A stretch of 31,176 bases of DNA, from the NCBI GenBank assembly GCA_964523895.1, contig CAZGBJ010000029.1, positions 1 through 31,176 on the forward strand, written 5' to 3'. Positions within the stretch are counted from its first letter, which is position 1. Every line of letters starts with the position of its first letter. The position numbers and the translations under genes were made by a program. The DNA is from UBA7359 sp964523895. GTDB taxonomy: Bacteria; Pseudomonadota; Gammaproteobacteria; Eutrophobiales; Eutrophobiaceae. The notes under the pieces were generated by a model. The model did not search any database, was not told the DNA's origin, and worked only from the letters and a program-made list of their open reading frames with translations. Of the stretch, positions 15,060 to 23,397 are shown piece by piece.

Positions 15060-16193
15060 ATGTCTTCGCTATCAATAGTTGCTGATCAGCAAATCCTTTT
15101 AGCTAAGGATGCATTTTCAAAATTCGGTGATGTTCAATTAGTTGATGGTCGTACTATCGACCAGCAAATGCTTAAAAACGTTGATGTCCTTTTGGTCCGA
15201 TCAGTGACCAAGGTTAATGAGTCGCTATTAAAAGGTTCCAAAATTAAATTCGTCGGTTCTGCTACCAGTGGCATCGATCACATCGATATTGAATACCTGC
15301 AAAAATCCAATATCGCTTTTTCTTACGCCTTGGGTAGCAATGCCCGTTCTGTTGCCGAGTATGTATTGAGTAGTTTATTTGTAGCGGCTGAACAGCAGGA
15401 CTTTTCTTTAACAGAAAAAACAGTCGGCATTATCGGTTGTGGTCAGGTGGGCTCCAGAGTTAAACGTTTTATGGAGACTCTCGGCATTAAGACTTTATTA
15501 AATGATCCGCTTCTTGCCAAACAGACCTCGGATCATTCTTATGTTGAGCTTGAAGAGATTTTGCAAGCCAATATCATTACGCTGCATGTGCCGTTAACGT
15601 CAGATGGTGAGTTTCCCACTAATAAACTGGTCAATAAAGAATTTCTGCAAGGATTAAAGTCGGATGTGATTCTTGTAAATACATCACGTGGAGAAGTTAT
15701 TGATGAAGCAGAATTATTGGCGTTCAAACAAGCAAATGCCAGTGCTATATTGATTCTTGATGTCTGGTGTAATGAGCCTGAAATAAATATTAATTTATTA
15801 CAACAGTCGTTTATCGCGACGCCACATATTGCAGGTTATAGTTTTGACGGAAAGCTTAAAGCGACAGAAATGTTGCTTGATGCGCTTAACGACTATACAA
15901 ATAATGAGTCGCTAGAGGCTATTTTAAGAAAACCTGAACAGGAGATTATTGCTATTGATGAGGATGATATTCAACTAGCGGTAATGCAGAGTTATGATGT
16001 CAGGAGTGATGCTATTGCACTGATGAATTTAAACAACATAGATGATGTTAAACGTGCGGCATATTTCGATAGTTTGAGAAAGAACTACCCGGTAAGACGT
16101 GAATTTAAAAATAAAATTATTCAAACGAATACGATGAGCCATGAAACAAAACAACAATTACAGCAGCTGGGATTTATAGTAGAGACGGGATGA
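15060..16193 (+). CDS. pdxB: Erythronate-4-phosphate dehydrogenase
   Basis: Second step of the DXP-dependent pyridoxal 5'-phosphate pathway: oxidises 4-phosphoerythronate. It is a D-2-hydroxyacid dehydrogenase fold of 377 residues. It has the SATSGIDHID loop, the NAD-binding GIIGCGQVGSRV (about 122-133), LHVPLT, VNTSRGEVIDE with the catalytic Arg, and TPHIAGYSFDGK with the catalytic His. The extra C-terminal dimerisation region of PdxB distinguishes it from SerA. The ATG sits 11 bases after the secF stop, and the end overlaps purN by 4 bases. Confidence 0.94.
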   Translation: MSSLSIVADQQILLAKDAFSKFGDVQLVDGRTIDQQMLKNVDVLLVRSVTKVNESLLKGSKIKFVGSATSGIDHIDIEYLQKSNIAFSYALGSNARSVAEYVLSSLFVAAEQQDFSLTEKTVGIIGCGQVGSRVKRFMETLGIKTLLNDPLLAKQTSDHSYVELEEILQANIITLHVPLTSDGEFPTNKLVNKEFLQGLKSDVILVNTSRGEVIDEAELLAFKQANASAILILDVWCNEPEININLLQQSFIATPHIAGYSFDGKLKATEMLLDALNDYTNNESLEAILRKPEQEIIAIDEDDIQLAVMQSYDVRSDAIALMNLNNIDDVKRAAYFDSLRKNYPVRREFKNKIIQTNTMSHETKQQLQQLGFIVETG

Positions 16194-16792
16194 ATAAGTT
16201 AGCTATTTTAGTTTCCGGGCGCGGCAGTAATATGATGGCTATTATCAACGCCTGTGAACAAGGTTCTTTGTCAGCGGGAGTTGAGTTGGTTATTAGTAAT
16301 AATCCTGATTCTCAGGCTTTGGTTTTAGCTAAAGAAAAAAATATTAGCATGGCATCTCTTAATTCTCGTACCCATTCTGATGAGGATTTACTTGATGTAG
16401 CAATGAAGGATTCATTAGATAGTCACCATGTCGATTTTGTTTTATTGGCTGGTTTTATGAAAAAGATAGGCCCGAAAACATTGTCGGCTTATAAAGGTAG
16501 AATAATTAATATTCATCCGTCCTTGTTGCCGAAATTTGGGGGACAGGGCATGTTTGGCATGAACGTGCATAAAGCTGTTATTGATGCTGGCGAAAAAGAA
16601 ACGGGTGTAACGATTCATCTGGTTGACGGAGAGTATGATAAAGGTGCGATATTGGCACAACGAACAGTTACTGTAGCGGCTGGGGATACTCCAAAAACGT
16701 TGGCAGCAAAGGTTTTAAAGCTTGAACACGTTTTATTTTCAGAAACAATACAAAAAATTATAGATGGCAGTATTATATTGCCTGTTGATTAA
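16190..16792 (+). CDS. purN: Phosphoribosylglycinamide formyltransferase
   Basis: Formyl-THF-dependent third step of purine synthesis. The 200-residue GART fold has LVSGRGSNMMAII at the N-terminus, VISNNPDSQAL, LLAGFMKKIGP, the catalytic INIHPSLLPKF (Asn and His) and GVTIHLVDGEYDKGAI with the catalytic Asp. The start overlaps the pdxB stop (ATGA), implying coupled translation of two unrelated cofactor and nucleotide enzymes. Confidence 0.96.
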   Translation: MNKLAILVSGRGSNMMAIINACEQGSLSAGVELVISNNPDSQALVLAKEKNISMASLNSRTHSDEDLLDVAMKDSLDSHHVDFVLLAGFMKKIGPKTLSAYKGRIINIHPSLLPKFGGQGMFGMNVHKAVIDAGEKETGVTIHLVDGEYDKGAILAQRTVTVAAGDTPKTLAAKVLKLEHVLFSETIQKIIDGSIILPVD

Positions 16793-16810
16793 TCGCGACG
16801 AGGAAGTCTA

Positions 16811-17191
16811 ATGCGAGTTTTGCATACCATGTTGAGAGTCGGTAATCTGGAAAAATCGCTTCATTTTTATACGGATATTATGGGGATGAGGTTGTTGAGA
16901 AGGGAAGAATACCCCGAGCATGAATTTACTTTAGCGTTTGTAGGTTATGGCGATGAGTCTGATACAGCGGTACTTGAATTAACTCATAATTGGGATACTG
17001 AATCTTATGATTTAGGTAATGCATATGGACATGTCGCTATTGGTGTTGACGACGTATATAAAACATGTGACAAAATAAAAGAAATGGGCGGTAATGTTGT
17101 TCGGGAAGCCGGACCAATGCAAGGTGGGGACACGGTGATTGCCTTTGTTGAAGATCCGGATGGTTATAAGGTTGAGTTGTTGGAAGGTTAG
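16811..17191 (+). CDS. gloA: Lactoylglutathione lyase (glyoxalase I)
   Basis: Converts the methylglyoxal-glutathione hemithioacetal to S-lactoylglutathione. The 126 residues carry all four metal ligands at the positions known for E. coli GloA: H5, E56 (AVLELTHNW), H74 (YGHVAIGV) and E122 (YKVELLEG). The sequence around 98-105 (REAGPMQGG) is also typical and lacks the insertions of eukaryotic zinc-type enzymes, so nickel-type use is likely. A good Shine-Dalgarno (GAGGAAG) stands 7 bases before the ATG, 18 bases after purN. Confidence 0.97.
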   Translation: MRVLHTMLRVGNLEKSLHFYTDIMGMRLLRREEYPEHEFTLAFVGYGDESDTAVLELTHNWDTESYDLGNAYGHVAIGVDDVYKTCDKIKEMGGNVVREAGPMQGGDTVIAFVEDPDGYKVELLEG

Positions 17192-17291
17192 GTAATTTAT
17201 CAATAGTAGTTTATCGATTCTATTTACTAGTAATATTTTAATGCAGATGTAACTTGGTTCTGCTTGATTGTTTAATTAAAAAAATAATAAA

Positions 17292-19763
17292 GTGATAAAT
17301 CTAATAAAAAACTTTTACATTGCGGCTGTTTTAAAAAGACCGATAGTCGTTTGCATTTTAATGGCAACTGTATTGGCTTTTTTTACTGTCCATACGAAAG
17401 ATTTTAAACTTGATGCATCTGCAGATTCCCTATTACTAGATGATGATAAAGATCTGGAGTTATTTCGTGAAATTGTGGAACGTTACGCTACCAGAGATTT
17501 TCTTTTTATTACCTTCACGCCAAATGATGATTTATTTTCTTCAGTTTCGCTGGAACAAATAACAAATTTACGTAATGAGTTACGACAATTAGATCCGGTT
17601 GAATCGGTCATTAGTTTGGTTGATGTGCCTTTGGTAATGCAAGTTGAAGGCTCTATATCAGATATTGCTGATAATGTTCGTACTATTGAGGGCGGTGATG
17701 TCGATCTGGCAAAAGCTAAACAAGAAATGTTGAACAGCCCAATATACAGGGAATTAAACATTAGCGAAGACGGCACGACAACAGCGATTCAGGTAAATTT
17801 GAAAGATTATCCGGCGTTTCGCGAATTACAAAAAGAAAGAAACGAACTTTTGTTTAAGGATAAGGATCAAGGCCTGACAATAGAAGAACAAGATAAACTT
17901 GAAGAAATATTAGTTGAATATAGCGCACAGAAAAATGAAATTGATAAAACTAATCACGAGAATATTGAGACGGTAAGACAATTACTTAAAAAGTATAGTG
18001 TCTACGGAGATTTCAACTTAGGTGGCGTGTCTATGATTACTGATGACATGATTACTTATATTAAGAATGATTTGATTATTTTTGGTGTTGGCGTGTTCCT
18101 TTTCCTCATAGGTATGTTGACGATTATTTTTCGTAAGTTTAGATGGGTCATGCTACCTTTATTAAGTTGTTTTTATGCCGGTTTATTGATGCTCGGCTTA
18201 CTTGGGATGGTCGGTTGGAATGTAACTGTAATCTCTTCAAATTTTATCTCGCTGATGCTGATCATCACCATGTCTATGAACGTGCATTTAATTGTTCGTT
18301 ATCGACAGTTAAGAAATGATTTCCCTGATTACACGCAGCATGAATTAGTATTAACGACCGCCTGTAAAATGGTTTGGCCATGTTTTTATACTGCATTAAC
18401 AACGATTATGGCGTTCAGTTCATTAGTAGTGAGTGGTATAAAACCGGTTATTGATTTTGGCTGGATGATGACTATAGGATTAACGGTTACCTTTCTGACA
18501 TCATTTATTCTGTTTCCTGCCTTATTAATATTAATGTCAAAAACATCTGAGCAGCTCAGAGCCAGAGATGAGTTCCAGTTTACGCCTAAACTCGCCGACC
18601 TAACGGAGCGGCATGGGAACAAGGTTTTGATCTTGACGTTTATTCTTGCCGTAGTCAGTGTGTTTGGTATCACTCGTTTGGAAGTAGAAAATAGTTTTAT
18701 TAATTATTTTAGTAAAGATACTGATATTTATCAGGGCTTACGCTTGATAGACGAAAAATTAGGCGGCACAACGCCTCTGGACATTGTGTTGAATCTTGAA
18801 GATGTGGGGGAGGATGAATCTGAAGAGAGTGAAGATGACTTTGAAGATTTGGATGCCTTGTTTGGTGGCTTTGAAGAAGAACAGCCGCAGGCATGGTTGA
18901 CACCCGAGCGAGTAGATACGATAAAACACGTTCACGATTATCTTGATTCCCTACCTGCTGTTGGAAAAGTGTTATCGCTTGCATCAATTATCCGTGTTGG
19001 CGAAGAAATTAATGATGGTGAGTTTGATGCCTTTGAACTAGCCCTTGTTAGTAAACGAATGCCAGAAGAATTGAAAGAAAGCATGATCACGCCGTATATT
19101 TCTGAAGAGAATAACGAAGCTCGAATTAGTATACGAATTTTAGATTCAATGAAAGATTTAAGACGTAAGGAGTTAATCGAACAGATAAAAAGAGATTTGG
19201 TCGAAAAGGTTGGGATTGCAGAAGACAAGGTACAGGTTACCGGTATTCTTGTTCTTTATAACAACATGTTGCAGAGTCTGTTCAAGTCGCAAATTTTGAC
19301 TCTGGGTGTGGTTATGGCCGGTATTGCCTTTATGCTGGTGATTCTTTTCCGCTCTATTCCCCTTGCCATAATAGGCATTGTCCCAAATGTACTTGCTGCG
19401 GCTATTATCCTTGGCTTAATGGGCTTACTGAGAATCCCATTGGATATGATGACGATTACAATCGCTGCGATAACAATAGGGATTGCGGTTGATAATAGTA
19501 TCCATTACATCTATCGATTTCGTGAAGAATTTCCGCAGACAAACGATTACGTTAAAACGATGCATTATTGTCATGCTAATATAGGCAAAGCAGTTTTCTA
19601 TACTGCTATTACTATTATTATTGGTTTTTCAATTCTGGTGTTATCCAATTTTATTCCTACGATTTACTTTGGCTTGTTAACTGCTCTGGCCATGTTCATT
19701 GCCCTGTTCGCGGCACTGACTTTATTGCCAAAATTGATTCTAATTTGGAAACCTTTTGGTTAA
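17292..19763 (+). CDS. RND/MMPL family exporter, probably lipid-related
   Basis: An 823-residue inner-membrane protein with two-fold RND symmetry. The first helix is at about 15-32, a periplasmic loop runs to about 255, and helices lie at about 258-410 and 432-450. A second loop runs to about 660 and five more helices end the protein. TIGIAVDNSIHYIYRF (about 727-742) carries the conserved Asp of the proton relay. An unusually acidic stretch lies at about 503-533 in the second loop. The start is GTG at 17292. HpnN and mycobacterial MmpL proteins are distant relatives. The MlaC-like carrier downstream suggests that phospholipid or another lipid is moved. No ABC subunits are nearby. Confidence 0.85.
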   Translation: MINLIKNFYIAAVLKRPIVVCILMATVLAFFTVHTKDFKLDASADSLLLDDDKDLELFREIVERYATRDFLFITFTPNDDLFSSVSLEQITNLRNELRQLDPVESVISLVDVPLVMQVEGSISDIADNVRTIEGGDVDLAKAKQEMLNSPIYRELNISEDGTTTAIQVNLKDYPAFRELQKERNELLFKDKDQGLTIEEQDKLEEILVEYSAQKNEIDKTNHENIETVRQLLKKYSVYGDFNLGGVSMITDDMITYIKNDLIIFGVGVFLFLIGMLTIIFRKFRWVMLPLLSCFYAGLLMLGLLGMVGWNVTVISSNFISLMLIITMSMNVHLIVRYRQLRNDFPDYTQHELVLTTACKMVWPCFYTALTTIMAFSSLVVSGIKPVIDFGWMMTIGLTVTFLTSFILFPALLILMSKTSEQLRARDEFQFTPKLADLTERHGNKVLILTFILAVVSVFGITRLEVENSFINYFSKDTDIYQGLRLIDEKLGGTTPLDIVLNLEDVGEDESEESEDDFEDLDALFGGFEEEQPQAWLTPERVDTIKHVHDYLDSLPAVGKVLSLASIIRVGEEINDGEFDAFELALVSKRMPEELKESMITPYISEENNEARISIRILDSMKDLRRKELIEQIKRDLVEKVGIAEDKVQVTGILVLYNNMLQSLFKSQILTLGVVMAGIAFMLVILFRSIPLAIIGIVPNVLAAAIILGLMGLLRIPLDMMTITIAAITIGIAVDNSIHYIYRFREEFPQTNDYVKTMHYCHANIGKAVFYTAITIIIGFSILVLSNFIPTIYFGLLTALAMFIALFAALTLLPKLILIWKPFG

Positions 19764-19779
19764 AACTTCTTCTAAACAA

Positions 19780-19861
19780 TATCTTGTGGCCAATTTCTCA
19801 AGTAAAACAATCGCTAGAAATGATTTAAACATTTAAATATTGTCTAGGAAGTCACAAGATA
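19780..19861. repeat. Small element bounded by a 9-bp inverted repeat
   Basis: TATCTTGTG (19780-19788) and CACAAGATA (19853-19861) are exact inverted repeats enclosing 64 AT-rich bases, 17 bases after the RND stop. The rest of the 264-base gap to mlaC holds no gene. A second small palindrome (ACCC-GATAAT-GGGT) lies near 19981-19994, before the mlaC ribosome-binding site. Confidence 0.4.
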
Positions 19862-20027
19862 AGTGCTTTCTATCGGCAAATATTGTTATTACAATAGCTG
19901 CCTCCAGAATACTGTGCTTTTATTAATAAATAAGAATAACTTTAAAAAGCAGAATTGAGCAGTTTGTTCTGAACTACTAAACCCGATAATGGGTCGATAA
20001 TACAAACAACCTTCAGAGGTATATTTA

Positions 20028-20651
20028 ATGGAAGCTAGAGTCATGACATCGCTGTTTTTGGTCTTAAGCTTGATGACAGGCATTAGTCAAGCTGCAGCTA
20101 ATTCACCAGTATCAGTAGTTAAGGAAACATCAAATGGGGTTATTGAGCGAATTGAGAGTCAGCGTTCAGTTCTGGAAGCAAACCCATCGCAAGTTTATGA
20201 TTTGGTGAATGAACTCGTTATTCCTCATTTTGATTTTATCAGCATGTCAAAATGGGTACTTGGAAAGAACTGGAAGAGTGCTAATGAGGCACAACGTGGT
20301 GAATTTATCGAGCAGTTTAAGACATTGTTGGTTCGTACTTATGCTCGCGCATTGTTAGAGTACTCTGGTCAGGAAGTGAAGTATTTTCCGGTTGAACAAA
20401 ACCCGAATTCGAATCTTGCTGTAGTAAAGACAGAATTAACCAGTTCAGGAACACAACCTTTTCCAGTAGCTTATCGAATGCATCAGAAGAACGAAAAATG
20501 GAAAGTCGTTGATATCGCTGTTGATGGTGTTAGTTTGGTATCAACTTATAGAGGTTCATTCGCGAGCCAAATCAAAAAGAATGGCTTTGATTCACTTATT
20601 CAGAAATTGTCTGACAAAAATGAAAAACTAGCTAAAAATTTGTCAAAATAA
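20028..20651 (+). CDS. mlaC: MlaC/Ttg2D-like periplasmic lipid-binding protein
   Basis: A 207-residue member of the MlaC/HpnM family, which ferries phospholipids (or hopanoid-related lipids) across the periplasm. A signal peptide is clear (hydrophobic core SLFLVLSLMTGISQ, cleavage near AAA-NS). The mature part has the family's VIPHFDFISMSKWVLGKNW, FIEQFKTLLVRTYARALLEY and the final WKVVDIAVDGVSLVSTYRGSF. AGAGG stands 8 bases before the ATG at 20028; an ATG at 20043 is possible. In Pseudomonas and E. coli this gene belongs to mlaFEDCB upstream of ibaG-murA; here only mlaC remains, behind an RND exporter. Confidence 0.9.
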   Translation: MEARVMTSLFLVLSLMTGISQAAANSPVSVVKETSNGVIERIESQRSVLEANPSQVYDLVNELVIPHFDFISMSKWVLGKNWKSANEAQRGEFIEQFKTLLVRTYARALLEYSGQEVKYFPVEQNPNSNLAVVKTELTSSGTQPFPVAYRMHQKNEKWKVVDIAVDGVSLVSTYRGSFASQIKKNGFDSLIQKLSDKNEKLAKNLSK

Positions 20652-20675
20652 TTAAATTTCATGACGAGATAACAG

Positions 20676-20706
20676 CAACCGGGCAATGCCCGGTTGTTTA
20701 CTTTGT
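20676..20706 (+). terminator. Strong intrinsic terminator after mlaC
   Basis: CAACCGGGC (20676-20684) and GCCCGGTTG (20688-20696) form a perfect 9-bp GC-rich stem with a 3-base loop, followed by TTTACTTTG. It separates mlaC from ibaG, which therefore needs its own promoter in the 70 bases that follow. Confidence 0.85.
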
Positions 20707-20779
20707 GCAACCTAAAAAATCACCACTTAACTATACTTTCCTTTATCATAGTGTGTAATGTGAGAACTAGGTAAGAATT

Positions 20780-21019
20780 ATGAATCCAGAAACAATTAAA
20801 CAACTAATTACATCAGGTTTGCCCGATGCTGACATCCTGGTAGAAGGTGATGATGGCACACATTTTCAGGCAAGAATAGTGAGTGCATCATTTGATAATA
20901 TGACCATGGTGCAACAACATCAAATGGTCTATAAAACATTGGGTGATAAAATGGGGTCAGATATTCATGCATTATCCATACAGACATATACTCCGGAAGA
21001 ATGGGAAAAACAGACGTAA
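20780..21019 (+). CDS. ibaG: BolA family protein IbaG
   Basis: A 79-residue BolA-fold protein. It begins with the short helix MNPETIKQLITSGLPDADI, then VEGDDGTHFQARIVSASF, then the MVQQHQMVYKTLGDKM helix with the conserved His, and ends HALSIQTYTPEEW. IbaG partners monothiol glutaredoxins in Fe-S cluster handling and acid resistance. A ribosome-binding site (AGGTAAG) precedes the ATG. Adjacency to murA is the standard gammaproteobacterial arrangement and supports IbaG rather than BolA. Confidence 0.95.
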   Translation: MNPETIKQLITSGLPDADILVEGDDGTHFQARIVSASFDNMTMVQQHQMVYKTLGDKMGSDIHALSIQTYTPEEWEKQT

Positions 21020-21062
21020 CTCTGGAATATTGTGAATCAATTTAAAGGTAAAAATAAATAAA

Positions 21063-22322
21063 ATGGATAAATTAATTATCCAGGGCGGTAGTCCATTAAC
21101 GGGTGATATCTCAATTTCTGGTGCAAAGAATGCGGCTTTACCTATTCTTTCTGCAACGTTACTTACCGACCAGTCCGTAACAATAGGTAACGTCCCCCAT
21201 CTGCACGATATAACTACAACAATAGAGTTGTTGGGACGTATGGGTGCGCAGATTACAGTCGATGAACGTATGCGTATCGAGATCGATAATAGTCAGATTA
21301 ATAATTTCTTTGCGCCGTATGAACTTGTTAAAACCATGCGAGCATCAATTCTTGTTCTGGGACCATTACTTGCCCGTTATGGAAAAGCGGATGTATCTTT
21401 ACCGGGCGGTTGTGCTATTGGTTCACGACCCGTGAACTTACATCTACAAGGTTTATCTGCAATGGGTGCTGATATTGTCGTCGAAGGGGGTTACATTCGC
21501 GCTACAGCAGATCGTTTAAAAGGTGCGCACCTGACCCTGGATATTGTTACCGTCACCGGTACAGAGAATTTGATGATGGCAGCGACACTTGCTGATGGTT
21601 TAACTGTGATTGAAAATGCAGCAAGAGAACCGGAAGTTACGGATCTGGCCTTGTGCCTGAATAAAATGGGTGCAAAAGTGTCCGGTGCGGGGACTGACCG
21701 TATTGAAATTGAAGGCGTGGAGACATTACACGGTACGGAATATTATATCTTGCCAGATCGTATAGAGACAGGTACCTATCTTGTCGCGGCCGCAATGACG
21801 GGTGGCAATATACGCTTAAGGAACACCCAGCCAAAATTACTTGAAGCAGTATTGGCGAAATTATCTGAAGCCGGGGCAAAAATTGAAATAGAAGATAATG
21901 CTATTTCGTTAGAAATGAATGGTAATAAACCAAAGGCGGTTGATGTACATACTTCACCATTTCCTGGATTTCCAACCGATATGCAAGCTCAGTTTACAGC
22001 GATGAACTGTATAGCAAAAGGAGGCGGAGTAATCACCGAGACGGTATTTGAAAATCGATTTATGCATGTTCATGAATTGCAGCGTATGGGTGCCGATCTT
22101 AAACTGGAGGGTAATACCACGATAACCGAAGGTGTTGAACATTTGACCTGTGCACCCGTTATGGCAACAGATTTAAGAGCATCAGCCAGCCTCGTCCTGG
22201 CGGGACTAGTTGCAGAAGGTGAAACAGTAGTTGAACGTATTTACCATATTGATCGTGGCTATGAAACGATTGAAGAGAAGCTCTCCCAACTAGGGGCGAA
22301 TATTAAAAGAGTGCCCAACTAA
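21063..22322 (+). CDS. murA: UDP-N-acetylglucosamine 1-carboxyvinyltransferase
   Basis: First committed step of peptidoglycan synthesis: moves enolpyruvate from PEP to UDP-GlcNAc. The 419-residue length is exact for the family. It has ISGAKNAALP (K22, N23) and the catalytic loop PGGCAIGSRPVNLHL with C117, so it should be fosfomycin-sensitive in principle. PDRIETGTYLVAAAMTGG, SPFPGFPTDMQAQ and the C-terminal DLRASASLVLAGL follow. It lies 43 bases after ibaG. A MITE copy begins at the base after its stop codon. Confidence 0.98.
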   Translation: MDKLIIQGGSPLTGDISISGAKNAALPILSATLLTDQSVTIGNVPHLHDITTTIELLGRMGAQITVDERMRIEIDNSQINNFFAPYELVKTMRASILVLGPLLARYGKADVSLPGGCAIGSRPVNLHLQGLSAMGADIVVEGGYIRATADRLKGAHLTLDIVTVTGTENLMMAATLADGLTVIENAAREPEVTDLALCLNKMGAKVSGAGTDRIEIEGVETLHGTEYYILPDRIETGTYLVAAAMTGGNIRLRNTQPKLLEAVLAKLSEAGAKIEIEDNAISLEMNGNKPKAVDVHTSPFPGFPTDMQAQFTAMNCIAKGGGVITETVFENRFMHVHELQRMGADLKLEGNTTITEGVEHLTCAPVMATDLRASASLVLAGLVAEGETVVERIYHIDRGYETIEEKLSQLGANIKRVPN

Positions 22323-22464
22323 TAGGGTCTTTTAAAAATGCACTTTTTTCGCGATTACGGCGTCAGAACCGTGCTCAAATCCTCATGTATTAATATACAT
22401 TCCGGTTTTCCGCGCGGTTCTTCCTTGTACTCACAAAAAAATCACTATTTTTAAATAGACCCTA
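22323..22464 (-). mobile_element. MITE-like element, copy B (about 142 bp)
   Basis: TAGGGTCT (22323-22330) and AGACCCTA (22457-22464) are perfect terminal inverted repeats that extend imperfectly through TTTTAAAAATGCAC-type sequence. Internally it is the reverse complement of 9693-9834 with many shared blocks. A TA at each edge is compatible with TA target duplication as made by IS630/Tc1-type transposases. It has no coding capacity. It starts directly at the murA stop codon and, being palindromic, may also act in termination before hisG. Confidence 0.8.
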
Positions 22465-22556
22465 ATAATATTTAAAGAAACTTTTCCAGTTATTTTGTTT
22501 CTATTGTATTCTATTCAATTTTATTTTTACCCAAGCTATTAACGTAGACTGACATT

Positions 22557-23201
22557 ATGCCGGACAAAATTACCATTGCTGTTTCTAAAGGTAGAATTTA
22601 CGACGAAGCGATTCCATTGCTTGCCAAGCTGGATATTGTTCCTGTAGATGATCCAAATAAAACTCGTAAACTGGTTTTGGAAACGAACCAGGCCCATATT
22701 CAGTTGCTTGTTATTCGTGCTACCGACGTGCCGACTTATGTCGAGCGTGGTGCTGCAGAATTAGGTATTTCCGGAAAAGATGTTTTGATGGAGTATTCTG
22801 GCGATGGTCTCTATGAGCCTATCGATCTGGGAATTGCAAAATGCCGGATGATGTTAGCAGGTCTTAAAGATGCAAAGCCAATTACAGACCGACCACGTGT
22901 GGTAACAAAGTACACAAATATTACGCAAAATTATTTTGCTGATCGTGGACAACAAGTTGAAATAATCAAACTCTATGGCTCAATGGAACTGGGTCCAGTG
23001 TTGGGGTTGTCTGACTGGATTGTTGACCTCGTTGACACCGGTAATACTTTAAAGGCAAATGGACTGGTCACACTTGAACACATTGCTGATATAAGCTCTC
23101 GATTAGTGGTTAACAAAGCGGCGATGAAAATGAAGAACGCAACGATAAAACCTATCCTGGATCAATTATCAGACATCGTTAGTTATACCCGTGATACCTG
23201 A
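22557..23201 (+). CDS. hisG: ATP phosphoribosyltransferase, short form
   Basis: Joins ATP and PRPP in the first histidine step. At 214 residues it is the short HisG lacking the C-terminal ACT-like regulatory domain, so it should need HisZ, which is not in this window. Family motifs: IAVSKGRIYDEAIPLL, RATDVPTYVERGAAELGISGKD and the PRPP loop VDLVDTGNTLKANGL. The last residues (YTRDT) and the stop codon lie within the inverted-repeat end of a 208-bp repeat element, so the natural C-terminus may have been altered slightly. Confidence 0.96.
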   Translation: MPDKITIAVSKGRIYDEAIPLLAKLDIVPVDDPNKTRKLVLETNQAHIQLLVIRATDVPTYVERGAAELGISGKDVLMEYSGDGLYEPIDLGIAKCRMMLAGLKDAKPITDRPRVVTKYTNITQNYFADRGQQVEIIKLYGSMELGPVLGLSDWIVDLVDTGNTLKANGLVTLEHIADISSRLVVNKAAMKMKNATIKPILDQLSDIVSYTRDT

Positions 23202-23392
23202 AAATGCCTATTTATAGCACGCCTATTTTCATCCATTGCGGCGTTGCTCCTCTTTGCAGGGAGCGACCATGCGCATCGTCGCGCCTTGCCTGCATGGACG
23301 CAGGTACTTAGCTTGCGTCTGGAACAAGCAAGCTGTGCCCTGAATAAAAATAGGCGCACTCTAAAACACGCATTTTCAAGTATCACGGGTAT
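23185..23392 (+). mobile_element. 208-bp palindromic-ended element between hisG and hisD
   Basis: The left end 23185-23207 and right end 23370-23392 are inverted repeats matching at 22 of 23 bases (core ACCCGTGATAC / GTATCACGGGT). A second inner pair is GCCTATTTT near 23220 and AAAATAGGC near 23347. The body holds GCGAC...GTCGC (23263-23282), the hairpin CCTGC-ATGGAC-GCAGG (23289-23304) and AGCTTGC-GTCTGGAACAA-GCAAGCT at 23310-23334 (7-bp stem, 11-base loop). The hisG stop lies in the left end and the hisD ATG is 6 bases beyond the right end. The open frame on the minus strand is repeat sequence, not a gene. Confidence 0.8.
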
Positions 23393-23397
23393 AGACC

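Noticed and set aside
18709..19228. Minus-strand open frames inside the RND gene
   Set aside because: They are shadows of a clear 823-residue coding frame with conserved family motifs.
23183..23386. A 67-codon minus-strand frame between hisG and hisD
   Set aside because: It coincides with the 208-bp repeat element; such frames are often mistaken for genes because the repeat is multicopy.
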